Shown here piece by piece: positions 11,301-23,100 of a stretch of DNA of 64,000 nucleotides; the first letter of the stretch is position 1, and the number at the start of each line of letters is the position of its first letter. The position numbers and the translations under genes are program-made. A model generated the notes under the pieces. That model saw only the letters and a program-made list of their open reading frames with translations. It ran no database searches and had not been told where the DNA came from. The DNA is from Ulva prolifera (Eukaryota > Chlorophyta > Ulvophyceae > Ulvales > Ulvaceae), in assembly GCA_023078555.1 (NCBI GenBank), contig CM041204.1:5300430-5364429 (forward strand), in the 5' to 3' direction.

Positions 11301-13090
11301 GGCCCAGCGCCATCAACAGCCAGCAGACACACAGCTTCGATGGCCCTCCAGGTGCTGTGGGAGACGGCCCATCTGGCCGCTTCCTTGCCAATGGCACCTC
11401 CTCCCTGAGCTCCCGCCAATTGTGCGCTCCCATGCCGCGACTGCCCCATCGGTTTGCTGGTGGACAGCTTTCCTCCGTCGGCCACACTCTCCAAGCTCCA
11501 GCGTTATTCCCGAATCGATGCACTCATTTGAGCAATATGAAGCCTGAGGTGCATGCAGTGGGCGGCAATTGCGTCCGACTCAACACTACGGCTGCTCGTG
11601 ACTGCATTGCTGCGGACGGAGGATATGCTTTGGAAGACTGTGTTGTTTTGAAAGATGTTAATGGTGGATATTGTATGTGATGGGTCCCAGAAATTGCAAG
11701 ATTATGCCGATGCAGGGCCGCTCTCACAGCCTCCGTCGTGGTGAAGTCCAAATCTCGGGCACCGGGCAGCCGCGTAATCCGCAAGCGCCGTGGACCCGCT
11801 ACAGCGTCGTCTGCAGCACAGCAGTCTAGCGGCACCGCGCCATCCGCGCAGAATGACACAGACTTGGAGCGTATCGCATGCATGATGAGTGCGGAAGCAT
11901 CGTCCCGGGCACGTTCCCCAGAGCCCATGTCAGAGACGCCTCCAGAGGGCACCGGGCGCCGCTCGCCATTGGCCAATGTGTCCACAAACCTCGACCTGGA
12001 GCCTGCGGTTCAGCCGCAGGTGAACGTCCATCTGCACCCTGTGTCGGCCGCTGCCCCAGGTGTGCAGAGCCATAGTTCAACGCGGGAGGCCAGCCCGAAC
12101 GAGTCTTGTGTGTCGTCCTGCCGCCGCTCTGACGATGTGAGTCCACTCCGCACTTCCACACATGGCAGTGTGGGTGTGCCGGTACGGTCACCAAGTCCGC
12201 CTGAGGCGGCAGCACGCCGCTACCCAGGATCGCGGCCCCGGTCAAAGGACGCTCTCTCCGGGGTCCCTGCAATGGCAGTGGGGCCAGCTGCAGTTGGGGC
12301 GGCGGCGCTCCGTGCAAATATGGCCACGCACTTCGGGCCCGAAGGGGCCCTTCAGCTGTCATCTGAGGTTCAGCCGTACCGGGACTCAGCGATGACGCCA
12401 CAGCAGGCCGATGCAAGCGCTGCTGCGTGCAGCGCCGCAGAAGCTCGGGTTCTGGACCACAATGCCGCTCTAGGCTTTTTTCCGCCCTCAGAAGACACAC
12501 AGGATCCGTTCCTGGACGAAACTGTGGAGGAGAGGGCACCAGAGGAGGTGAGGCCTGTTGGCCTGGCTTATGGCCAGGCGGCGCACCTGGCCAGCACGCA
12601 GCTCAGCAGTGCAGCACGGGACGGCACTGCGTCCATCACACTGCAGCTGCCTTCGTTTCATAATCGCACTCTGCAGTCTGGACAGCCTGGGGCAGCCAGT
12701 TTCCGGCGCGGCTTTGCTTCTGTGGGGTCACTGAGTCTCAATGGGCGACACCGGAGTGACAGCATCCAGGCGATGCCGATGGAAAGGCATGCCAGCGATC
12801 CGTTCCTAACAGATACAGTGAATTTAGATGAAGACTTCAGGGACGCTGCGGGTCCCTATGACCGATCAAAAGAGGGAGAGTCGTTGGCGCTGAGCCATGG
12901 CGATCATCACACCTACACAGGTGTCCCGACCACTCTGCACCAAGTATCCGAAGTACCAGAGCCACACCTCTCGGGATCGCTGTCAGTTGGTGGCACCGGG
13001 ACCATCCCTGTTGCAAATCGGCAACCGTCACAGAGTAGTAGTGAATTGACAGGGGCGAGTGACCCCTTCCTGAGTGAGTCTCAGGCATAG
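5367..13090 (+). CDS. Leishmanolysin (peptidase M8)-like type I membrane protein with EGF-like and Frizzled-like regions and a long cytoplasmic tail
   Basis: Secreted or cell-surface protein in the leishmanolysin/GP63 family. The ATG at 5367 starts a signal peptide (MSMIKADLAICAALLQLL, with a likely AWA cleavage site). Exons at about 6345-6957 carry the M8 core with HETMH at 6693-6707. The exon at 7270-7525 carries the conserved region around LAILDDSGWY and LTWG. Cys-rich M8 C-terminal exons follow (about 7700-8500). At 8663-9064 there are two EGF-like modules (CSCNEGWSGKDC; CECAQGFTGVDC). At about 9750-9930 there is a Cys pattern like a Frizzled CRD. One TM helix (FGIIFGAIIAFMLILLLILL) lies at about 9985-10045. 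A Ser/Pro-rich tail from 10600 on ends at TAG 13088-13090 and contains three DPFL motifs. The third zinc-ligand His and the Met-turn Met appear to be replaced (see findings). Multi-exon; N-terminal exons (5.4-6.3 kb) and tail joins are uncertain, and the tail could in principle be a separate gene. Confidence 0.75.
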
Positions 13091-13237
13091 AGTTTTCAGG
13101 ACAGTTTTCAGTAGAGGCTAGTGCATGGGAATTATGCTGCTTCACAATGTTGCAGGAATGACGAACTGCTGTGCATGTTATACCCAGTTTCAGTCACAAA
13201 CAGCCACGTGATCACTCTTACATTGAGCAAACGTCTG

Positions 13238-14877
13238 CTAATCCATCTGTAACCGGGCAAACAACTGCAGGCCATCTGGATGCAACAACAACAACCGCTT
13301 GCAATGCTGTGACGGCGTCATCAGCTCCAGTAACGTAACGCTCGCCCCACCTGCGTTTGCAGTACCTGAGAACACTTTGAGCACCTCCCATCCACCGAAA
13401 GGGCCTTCCACATGTAAGTCATCCATACCGTTCATTAAACTCGCCAGTGAATCTTCATGCGCAGGCTCCAAATCGCTGCTACGGTTGTGAAACATTGCTC
13501 CGCCAATGCATTCTTGCAAGCCCATGCACATGAGCAAGTCTTCACATGTGTCATATGTTTGCCCAGTCGCGGACGTCTGGAACTTGCAGAGTAGCTCCTC
13601 GGGCAACGCCGACAGCTGTCCCAACACGTCCACATGGAGTTGTTGCAGGCATTGTTGACAATCATCCCCTGACTCTTTTGCCCATTCCAATTGAACTGAC
13701 CACAGGGGTGCGCTGGAGGCTAGCGCACCAATAGCGACACCCTGAATGCGCCTGGCTGAGGCATTGCCATCGAATGACACTTCGATTGTGCAGCTCGCTG
13801 GTGACTGCGGTGAGTTGTGATGCACCAACGTCCACACCCCGAGGACTGCACGTGTCCCACTGGCCCGCACCGGCGCAGCGCGTCGCAGGTGCATACGCTC
13901 AGGCCACGCCCCTGGAGGCCTGCTGGACTTGCGCCGGCCAGCACGCCGCGCCTGGCGGGACCGCTCTTGCTGTCCTGACAGGAAGGTAAGAAGCTCACTT
14001 TCGAAGCTGCCAGGAGGGGATGTGCCAAGGACAGGGCTGGCGCGTACGCCAATTGCAGCAGCACAGTGCTGCTGCGCACTGTGCGAAGCGCGATCTGTCG
14101 CGTGGCTGACGCCCTGCACGTTATTATGAAATCAGGTCCAGCTGCCCTACTGTGATGCTGTTGGCACAAGATCATTATGATGTACACATGTCCGAATACT
14201 AATATAGGACGTACAGGATTCATGATGAAGGAGCCATGGCCAATGTCTTCCAACTGGGGTGCTGCGGCTGAGGATTTGCACAAGACATGATAGACGTCCC
14301 AAAACTGAGGGTGATCATGAACTCCTTGCGTGTGATGCTGGAGCCGCAGGCACAGAAGTGCAGAGCTGGTCCACTTGAAGGCAAATACATGATCTGGCGG
14401 GGCTCCTGGGCTGCTCTGATGCAGAGATGTGCCAAGCCATATTCCATCCAGCACCAGGAAAGGCCTCAAAGTGAAGTACAGCTGCCTGCAACTCACATGC
14501 AACCGTATGAGCCCTGCGGTCTGTTGTCGCCAAGAGCACACCCTTATAGATATTGCGCACCTGTAAGTGCTGGACGGCCATGTTGTAGCTGGATTGAAGC
14601 GTTGGCTTTCACGTCGCATGACCCATAACGCAGGGGAGGTACAATGTTCCATGAAGCGATGTACCAAAGGCAGCCACACGTCTTCGTCGCTCATGGCGAC
14701 ATCACGCAAACTCTTACATGTGCATGAAAGCCGCAGTATATCCTCGACCGGAAGCTTGAGGATCACGCGAGCAAGCACATCTTGTGGAAGACATGCCAAG
14801 CTGCGCTGCCGCGGTAGCCCTCGCTCACACGCGTCCTTGCTAATCACACCATCATGACTGGCCACATACTCATCCAT
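13238..14877 (-). CDS. F-box protein
   Basis: The ATG complement at 14875-14877 opens a frame with an N-terminal F-box at about residues 28-70 (LPQDVLARVILKLPVEDIL, then LSCTCKSLRDVAMSDEDVW). F-box proteins recruit substrates to SCF ubiquitin ligases through SKP1. The downstream segment (CRQLYFTLRPFLVLDGIWLG, then DHVFAFKWTSS) resembles the substrate-binding half of plant/algal F-box proteins that follow the F-box with a globular domain. The last large exon (about 14110 down to the TAG complement at 13238-13240) encodes the C-terminal part (LGVWTLVHHNSPQS; ASVTLLELMTPSQH). Intron placement between 14560 and 14110 is not settled. TTACA at 13218-13222 is TGTAA on the coding strand. Convergent with the leishmanolysin-like gene, whose stop lies about 150 bp away. 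Confidence 0.75.
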
Positions 14878-15314
14878 ATTTGAGCGTTTGTGTCGGCGCT
14901 AATTGAACACCGTGGTACCACATGAGCATCGGCAGGGACACGTATGGAACAGGAACCATGCACAGTGAGCCGCTCGCGCATCGGCGCATGTACACACCGT
15001 TACAACGCGCTGTTGACAGATTCCCCGGACAGCGCTCTCGCTGCTGTTCTTCCACAACAAAGTGGATTTGATCGGTCACCGGCTTCCTTGCAGCAGAGTG
15101 GAATGTGCGGAGCGTAGCTACAGGTGTAGTCGAATGTGGGACCAGTGCGGCGACACGAGAACGACCTGCTGTCGTGAATGGGGTATGTGGAGACTGTGAC
15201 GCCTAAAATCAGAGGATATAAGCAGGTGCATTATAAATTTTCGTCCCGTCGACATTCGGTATCGATCTGTTGTGGTAGCTGACGGAGGTCGAATCAGCAA
15301 TCAGAGCGGCCACC

Positions 15315-15677
15315 ATGGGCTGGAGGGACTATATCCCATTCTTTCCTAAAGAAAAAGATGCAGAGAAGCCAAAGTTGAAAATTTGCTGCGCATGCCCCGA
15401 AACAAAGGTAGGATGAGCTGGCGAGGTGTACCCGTTCCTGAGTAACATGGCCTCAGCTTCATATGGTAAAATGTTTGCAGGCAGCAAGGGACGAATGCAT
15501 AGCAAACAATGGTGCGATGCATGACAAGGTGAAAACTCATTGCAGCGTCGCTTATGTGAGCAGTGCATTGTACACAACGTTTGTGTTCCCTGCTCTACAG
15601 GAGAGGATGACCGCCGCTGTCAAGAGCTAATTGAAGCGCACAAAGTATGTCTCAGAAAGGAAGGATTTAATGTCTAG
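15315..15677 (+). CDS. COX17: COX17, mitochondrial copper chaperone
   Basis: Carries Cu(I) in the mitochondrial intermembrane space to SCO1 and COX11 for cytochrome c oxidase assembly. Spliced model: 15315-15407, 15481-15511, 15601-15677, giving 66 residues. The ATG has a strong context (ccaccATGg). The product contains the CCACPETK copper site, the first CX9C (CPETKAARDEC), the second CX9C (CQELIEAHKVC) and the family ending LRKEGFNV. All junctions are GT-AG. The second exon is only 31 nt. Choosing the donor after AAT-G at 15511 gives the linker NNGEDDRR, which fits the family better than reading on to the next GT. TGTAA at 16102-16106 may be its poly(A) signal, though it is far from the stop. 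Confidence 0.95.
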
Positions 15678-17131
15678 TTGGCGTGGAATTCGCGGGTATG
15701 CAACAGGCTGCTGCTAGCTGTCAGCCGCATGATCGTCAACCAAGGACCCCGGCCTGCTGTGGCTTCAGGTTGGTTTTCGGTGACCAAGAGGCACACGCTG
15801 CAGCAGAAATTTCAGCGAATCAATGAAGTTGCAATAGCAGCTCAGCACAGTGAATGTATGCAAATGTGTGTCCGCAGCCTTGTAGCCCAGAAATTGCGGA
15901 CGTTTTAGCTTTCATGGCTGACGCTGCTGGTGGGTGCTTGGGCACCGCTTAACAACAGATGGCTCCTTCCAGCACATTGTGTGAACACTTGTATTTCACG
16001 ATAGATCTAAGGTCCTACATCTGTCACTGTGTGGGAGTGAAACAGAACAGTCCTGGGTACATATAATTGTTGTCATTCTGCTGGTTGAGAGATGATGGTC
16101 CTGTAATCACTCTGTGCAATCATGTCATGCCATGACGTGCAAACTTCTGCAGTACACCAGCGCAGCATGGTGAACCTGCTTCGGCGTACAGGTCACGTGT
16201 TGGTTCAGGGTGTTTGAGCGGTCCTTTTACTTACCTCGTCCGATCTCCCTGGACCAAGCTTGAGATCGAAATTATTAAAGAAGCTCACCATTCCAAATTA
16301 TATATAGGGATTGTATCACTCAGGATTTGCTTCACGCACTCGCTGCAGCAGCACCAGAGAGCAAGTAGCAAATGTGAAAATATGTACGAATTGATGCACA
16401 GCATGATCATCCAAAGGTTTCGAGACATGATGAGTTCACTTTACTGTCAACATGCAGAGGTTTTGCTTTTCGCAATCCTGCATTGTGGTGCACACGCACA
16501 TATCCCAATGCGCCTCCAGGAGTGGCTCAAGCTGACGCAAGCATGCGCCTTTCGAAAGCGATCTCAGAGTGTATATCCAGATTATGTGTCGCCTGCAGTC
16601 ATCAGCTTGACGTGGCAGATTCAAAGCAACTGTGCTCTCTTGCAGCGGTGCCTGCGTCATAAGCTGGTGGCCTGCAGGCAGCATGCATACTCATAACACC
16701 ACGAAACCTGGCCAGACATCGCTACGTACCATGATACGCGCGAACGGAGATGCACGTTGTTCATACCGAAAAAATGGACATTGCCATGTTTGATGCGTGC
16801 AGGATGGTGCCTTGTAGTCTCAGAGACAAAACTCGACAAGCTGCACGTCGCGAGGTCTAGTTTTACCTGCCAACATGACCGTATGCTCTATGCAGCAGCA
16901 GATTTCATCGTTTCCGTGGAAATCTATGTTTGAGTTCTCTTCGTAGCAAGGATCTTCCTTATCCCTTCGTTCAACCCATCACCGTGCGGACACGACAGTG
17001 TGCAGAACAGCACGCTGCGACGCTGCACGTACTTTGCGTGTGTTCGATGTTGTGCTCGTAGCACATCCTCATGATCTTGCCCCTGTAGTTTCGATGAGTC
17101 GTCCGTGCTAGCGCGGCTCTGATTGCCACCA
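15678..17131. other. Intergenic, COX17 to ARF-GEF
   Basis: About 1.4 kb without a supported gene. It should hold the COX17 3' UTR and the promoter of the ARF-GEF gene. Open frames here are short and without recognisable motifs. Confidence 0.5.
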
Positions 17132-20100
17132 ATGGGAAGCCAACAAACGAACTTTGATGCGTTCGTCAACAAAGCCATCCAGAATATTGCTGCTGATGTT
17201 CGTGGGCGCACAGCAGAGGCACGCAGAGTGCGGGATCTGTGCACCGATGTTCTTGGTAAGTCGTACGCTCGCTTGAAATCAGGGTGTTCGTTGGATGTTA
17301 CGTGCTGACAAATCTTTGTAGACGTACTTTGTGGCTGTTTTAAATGGGAGCAGGCTGTGCCTGTAGGGCACTTTGCCAAGGCTCGCACAGACGGAGCACT
17401 GTCGCCCCCGCTGTCTGCGGATATGGCAGCACAGATCATGAAGATAGTCACCGAAGCCATAAATCTATCTCAACCAAGCCTTCAAGAAATCTGTCTGAAT
17501 CTTCTGCACAAGCTGGTGTGATGCTGTTGCTGTGGATTTGCCTGCACAAGTGGAATGTAAGCACAAGGGCATTTGCGAAACTTGGTCTCGCTATCATCAC
17601 TGATGCTCAAGGACTTTCCAGGTGGCATATGCATGGCTTCATGGAGAGACATCGAGCGCGGGAGCTTTGGCTGAGGACAACTTAGTGTGCCGCGCGATCC
17701 GTGCAGTCTCTGTCTGTGCAGATTCCATGAACGGTCAAGTTCATCTGGTCGTTATTCAGGCACTGCTTACAGTAGCTATGTCTGAATTTTTCATCGTGCA
17801 TGGCGAAGCCCTGGTGCATTGCCTCAAAATCATATTCAATCTGGCTATTGCAACTGATGAGAAGATGATCTCCCTTACGGCGCACAACGCTCTACTGCAG
17901 GTGTGCCTGCTATCTGTCAGTATTGATAGTGTTCGTACAATCCATGGACGACCATATCAATGATCCCTGTGCCTGTTCCATGAAGACATGTGTGACTCTG
18001 CATCTTCCAGGTCGGCTGTGTGGGGAAGCTCACTGTATCATGCACTGACATGTGATGCTTTCCAAATCGATCTTCCTCTGACGCCCTGATTTGATTGCAG
18101 ATTTGCAATACGGTCGTCCGTCACACAGTTAGGTCGACGTCCTTTCCTTTGCATGGAGGCCACGATGCCTCGCCTAACGCGCAGGCTGCAGCCAGGCACT
18201 CTCAGGCCAGCAAAGGCACCTTCCCAGCCCCTGCAGATAGCCTGACCAACCTCCCCTCATCTCCATCAAGGCCTACGCCTGTAACTGAAGCAGCCCTGGC
18301 AAATTTCACATCACCAGAGCGGAACACATCAGCCACCACTCGCACTGCCCAGCTCTTTGCACTTGCAGAGCAGTGCGATCTTCAGGGCCTCGAAGCTGCC
18401 TTCAAAGGAATTCCAGCCGGTGGCTCACCAGGGGGTCGCCTCAACGGCACTCAGCCTTCGATGACCCTTTCTTACTCTTCGACTCCTCGGCAAGTTGCCA
18501 CGCTGCCCACCCCGGCTGCCTCCACCGAGCAATTGCCACCAGATCTTGCCAACGGTCGCAGCAGCAGCAGTGAACTTGCTGGTGCGGCAGCAACTATCCA
18601 GCTTGCCGGAAGCGCTGGGGATCTGGTCAATGCAACGTCCCTTGGTGCGCAGAGTCCGGTGAAGCGCAGGCCTTCGGTCAGATCTCTGACGTCTTCAAGG
18701 TCAGGGGCTGACCTGAGGCCAAGGGTGGACGTGCTCGAGGCAGACTTGATCATGGTGTTGACAGCACTGTGCCGCCTTGCGGGCCGCCGTATGGCCGGCT
18801 CGGAGAATGATTTGTACATTGCTGCTGGCCGGCACTTAGCGTCCGACATCCTCCTGAAGGTGTGTTGCTGCCTCAAAACTATGTAGACCGATGCATGGCA
18901 TGCAGCTGCTGTGACTGGTATGTAAGTGACAGTATTCCACACTCCGGATCTGCTCAGTGCTTTCCCGGAGGCAATCGCATGTATAGCTTTGCACAAAAGC
19001 AGGCTCTACATCGTGTGCTGTGCTTGGCCTGAGACCCCTTGATGCAAGTTTCTGTCGTGCTGCCGGAGATATATGCCCTGCAGTCACCATTGACATGGAC
19101 CGTGGAGCTACAGGTGATGGAGAGCAGTGGTAACCCTTGGGGTTGTGTGTCAGCAGGGGCTTGGATGACTCTACGACAGCCGATATGCATGGTGATGCTG
19201 CGATCAGCGGCATTGGAGGATCCATCGGCGTTTCCACTCGCGCCGCGGCTCTTTGCATGCGTGCTTTGCCGCACGCCTCTTCGCCTCTCCCTCAAGGCGG
19301 AGCTGGGAGCGTTCTTCCCTCTCCTGCTGCACAAGCCACTGGAGACGGAGGCGGCTGATCCTTCGGTGCTGATGTCCGCGATGGACGCGTCAGCTCGCAT
19401 CGCAGCAGACCCGCAGCTGATTGTTGACCTTTTTATAAACTACGACTGCGATCTCCACTCTGTGAACATCTTTGAGCGGTGGATGCACGCACTGCAGAGG
19501 GTTGTGGTGGGCGGAGATGAGGCAGCGGGCGGGGGGGAGCGGGGAGTCAGCGCTCGCGCATCGGCGATCGCGTGTGTCACTTCAGTCTTGCGGTCTCTCG
19601 ACAGCTGGATGGTCGCGCTCGAGGGCATGGCAGAGCCCAGGGTGGCGGAAGCCATGCTTGATGGCCACACCGACACGCTGGACGCTGTAAAGCGTTCGGA
19701 GGCCGAGATTGAGGTACAGCTCCGCAGACACCCACTTGTGAAATTCTGTTCCGGTGCTCACATACCCATGCATAGCACTAGTGCAAAATAGCGCAAGTAC
19801 CACGCTCCACTCCGCCAATGTCTGTCTCGCTGTTAACATCCTGGCCTGAGCGACACTTGGCGTACGCCGTTGAGTCACGTGTGCCTGCATTTTCATCCAG
19901 GTCCAGGGGCATGCTGCCATGGGGTCAGAGAACCCAGGACGCTGTCGGGGCAGTGGCATGTGTACTACAGTGGGAGTGTCGTGACATTTGAACGGCTTGA
20001 CATGTGGGTGTGTCCAAGTGATCACATCGATGGTGCAGGAGGCCAAGGCGATAAAGGACAAGCGGGATGTCGGGGTGCGGCTGTTCCGCAAGAAGCCCCT

Positions 20101-23100
20101 CAAGGCAGTGCGGCTTCTGCAGAGCAAGGGCGTCCTGCAGGAGCCACCTGGAGCTGTGGCGGGGTGGCTGCGTGAAAACTTGCAGCTGATTGACCGGGAC
20201 GCCCTTGGTGAGCTGTTCGGCATGCCAGACCCCGCCGCTGTGGCCATCATGCACGAGTACATAGACCAGGTGTGCCGTGGGAGACGACGCCAGAAGCTGT
20301 GCTATGAATTCATCGCAGCTACAGTCTTCTGCTTTCGTCCAGTGGTTGGGTTTCCTGTTCGTGCCATGCATCGCCCAGTGGCGTGCATTGCCATGGAATT
20401 TCCGTTCAGATATTTGGTTGCTGCTGGAATCTGTCCCACAACATTGTGCAATAGGTAGCTTGTCAATTGACATGACTGTGCTGGCGTCATCTTCACATTC
20501 AATTGACAGGGTTCCCGTTGGCAGGAGTGTGCGCATTCCAAAGATGGGAGAAGATGCTTCCTTGCTTGTATCTCCGGAGATACAGAAGCATAGCCTGGCC
20601 TGACAAAGGCACATCACAATTGCAGGTGCAGCGTCCCGCGTCGCATGCTTTGTGTCACCGGGGCAATGTGCAGGAAAGCTTTGGCGACATGCGACTGGAC
20701 GAGGCCCTGCGTCAGCTGCTCCGCGAATTTAAACTCCCCGGAGAGGCACAGCAGATTGACCGCATCATGGAGAAATTTGCCGAGGCATTCTGCAAGCAGA
20801 ACCCTGGGATGTTCCGCGCTGCGGAGGATGCATACCGACTCGCTTTCGCGACGATCATGCTTAACACCGACACCCACAACCCACTGGCAGACCACATGCT
20901 CGGGTTTGACACGTTTGTCGAGATGAACAGTGATTCCGGGGAGGACGGAGAGGCGGTGCCAGCACTCTCCCGGGAGGATCTGCGGGGGATCTTTGACCGC
21001 ATTGTTGCAAAGGCACTTCCCCTTATGCCTATCGATCCGCACATGTATGCCATGTGTCGGTCTGAGCTCCGTGGCCTGAGCAACAGCTGCTTTACCTATC
21101 CTGCGCCCATGGACATGCAATGTTGCATGGAAAGATCTTCACGTGGTTATGTACCAGTATGGCGGCTCACGTGCGAGCACTTGTAGCTGTCCTCGCGCAG
21201 GTTGCAGGTGAGGCTCGTAGTATCGCGTGATGGTTGGCGTAATTGGCCGCTCAGGCGCGTTGGCCTGCAGGAGATTCGCATGGTTGGCCGGCCCCCGAGC
21301 TCTTCTCACGCGCCTTTGTCGCCCCGCAAGCGCCTCTTGAACCCAGCACGTCTTGCTGCTGCGCTTGGGCTCTCTGGCTTCATAGATTCTTTGCAGAATC
21401 ACAACAGGCTGCGGCGGCACCGGCAGGAGGGCCGGGCACCCAAGCTCAATCTCGCTGTCAGCTCAGCCAAATGGCACACAGCGACGTCCACCCAGCACGT
21501 TCGAGGCATCCTGCAGGTATGCCACAGATTCTCCTTGGTGCTGGTGGCAGCTCCGCTGCTCATCCACATCTGCAGCTTCATGCTGGACTAGAATAGCCTG
21601 AGTCCACTGCTACCTCTTGAATTTGACGCTGCTCGCACCTCACTGCAGCGATATACTTGCCATCCTCTTGTGAATCAGAGTTCCATTCCTCATCTACAGG
21701 TGTCGTCGCTGAGCATTCTAGATACTATCAAAGAAGGTCTGCGCCTGGGCGCTGCATCCTCGCAGGCATACTCGAACGCCCTCGAGGCGGTCCGCGTCGC
21801 CATCCGGTTGTCGTCAGCGGCTGGGCATCACACCTTCACAGACGATGCAGTGTCAATGCTCACCACCGCGACCGGCGTCTACTCTCCTGCACCCCCAGGC
21901 ACCCCTGCAGAGGCACGGCAGATGCAGGCCCTCCACCTGCTCATGGACATCGCCCTCGGTCCCGAGGGACTAACCCTTGGCCCGAGCTGGTGGCTCGTGC
22001 TGCGCTGCATCAGTTTGCTGGAGGCCATGGCGGACCTAGCTGCAGCAGAGCGCGCAGACAGTCTGCCGCTCTCCCCGCGCTCCCCGCGCTCGCCAGGAAT
22101 TGCACGTGACCCGACACGTGAGGGCTCCGTGCTGCCGGACGGCACGCTGATGAGCAGCCTCGCAGACGTCGAGGACCGTGTGCGCAGTGCGTTTTTTGGC
22201 CTGACGTCGTGGCTGCCAGGGATGACGGTGGCTGAGGCCGGCAGCAGCATACAACGCTCACGCGACGCGCTGTTCTCACCGTCGCCGCGCTGCACCGGCC
22301 AGGCGTCCCCGGGACCCATGCTACGGCCGCAGCTCTCCGGCTCAATGCGGCAGCGGTCCATGCGGCCAGACCATCTCGGTGCAGCATTGCAGGCGTTTGC
22401 GTGTAGTGACAAGGGCGCAGAACAGATCAACGGCGTCTTTGCACGCAGCGCGACTCTTGACGGCCAGAACGTGCTGCACTTCTTCCAGTCATTGTGTGCC
22501 GTCGCAAACCAGGAGCTGGAGCCACTGGCGGGCGCGCCCCCTCGTGTGACCAGCCTCAAGCGCCTGACAGAGTGCCTGTTCCTGAACATGGACCGGATAC
22601 GGCTGGTGTGGGGGCGGCTGTGGTCGATCGTGGGGCCTCAGTTTGTGTCTGCAACGTGCCATGTGGATGCGGGCGTAGCCATGGTCGCCCTGGACTCGAT
22701 GAAGCAGCTGGCCACTCACCTGCTGCAGCGCTCGGAGCTCACGCTGTTCAACTGGCAGCAACAGGCCCTGGAGCCATTCCTGCAGACACTTCAGCACGCC
22801 GGCAGCGCCACCGTGCGGTGTATGGCCCTGGGCTGTCTGAAGCACTTCCTGCAGGTGCCATTCCTCCTCCCCGTGCACAGCAAATGCATTTCTGCATGCC
22901 ACTGGATGTGCGGCACTACGTGAGTACATACCAGCAAATGTCAAGCACTTGAATAGATCATGTACATGGCGTAGCATTGCGTGATATGCTGTATGATGCC
23001 GGCACTCACACTGGTGCTTTCGTACATGCATCCTTTTTTCAAGTGCAAAGCACGGATTTGCTGTGCAGAGATATCCAAGCCACCTAGGCTCAGGATGGTC

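Noticed and set aside
15678-15908. Plus-strand open frame immediately after COX17
   Set aside because: It begins right behind the COX17 stop without a start context and lacks motifs; most likely 3' UTR.
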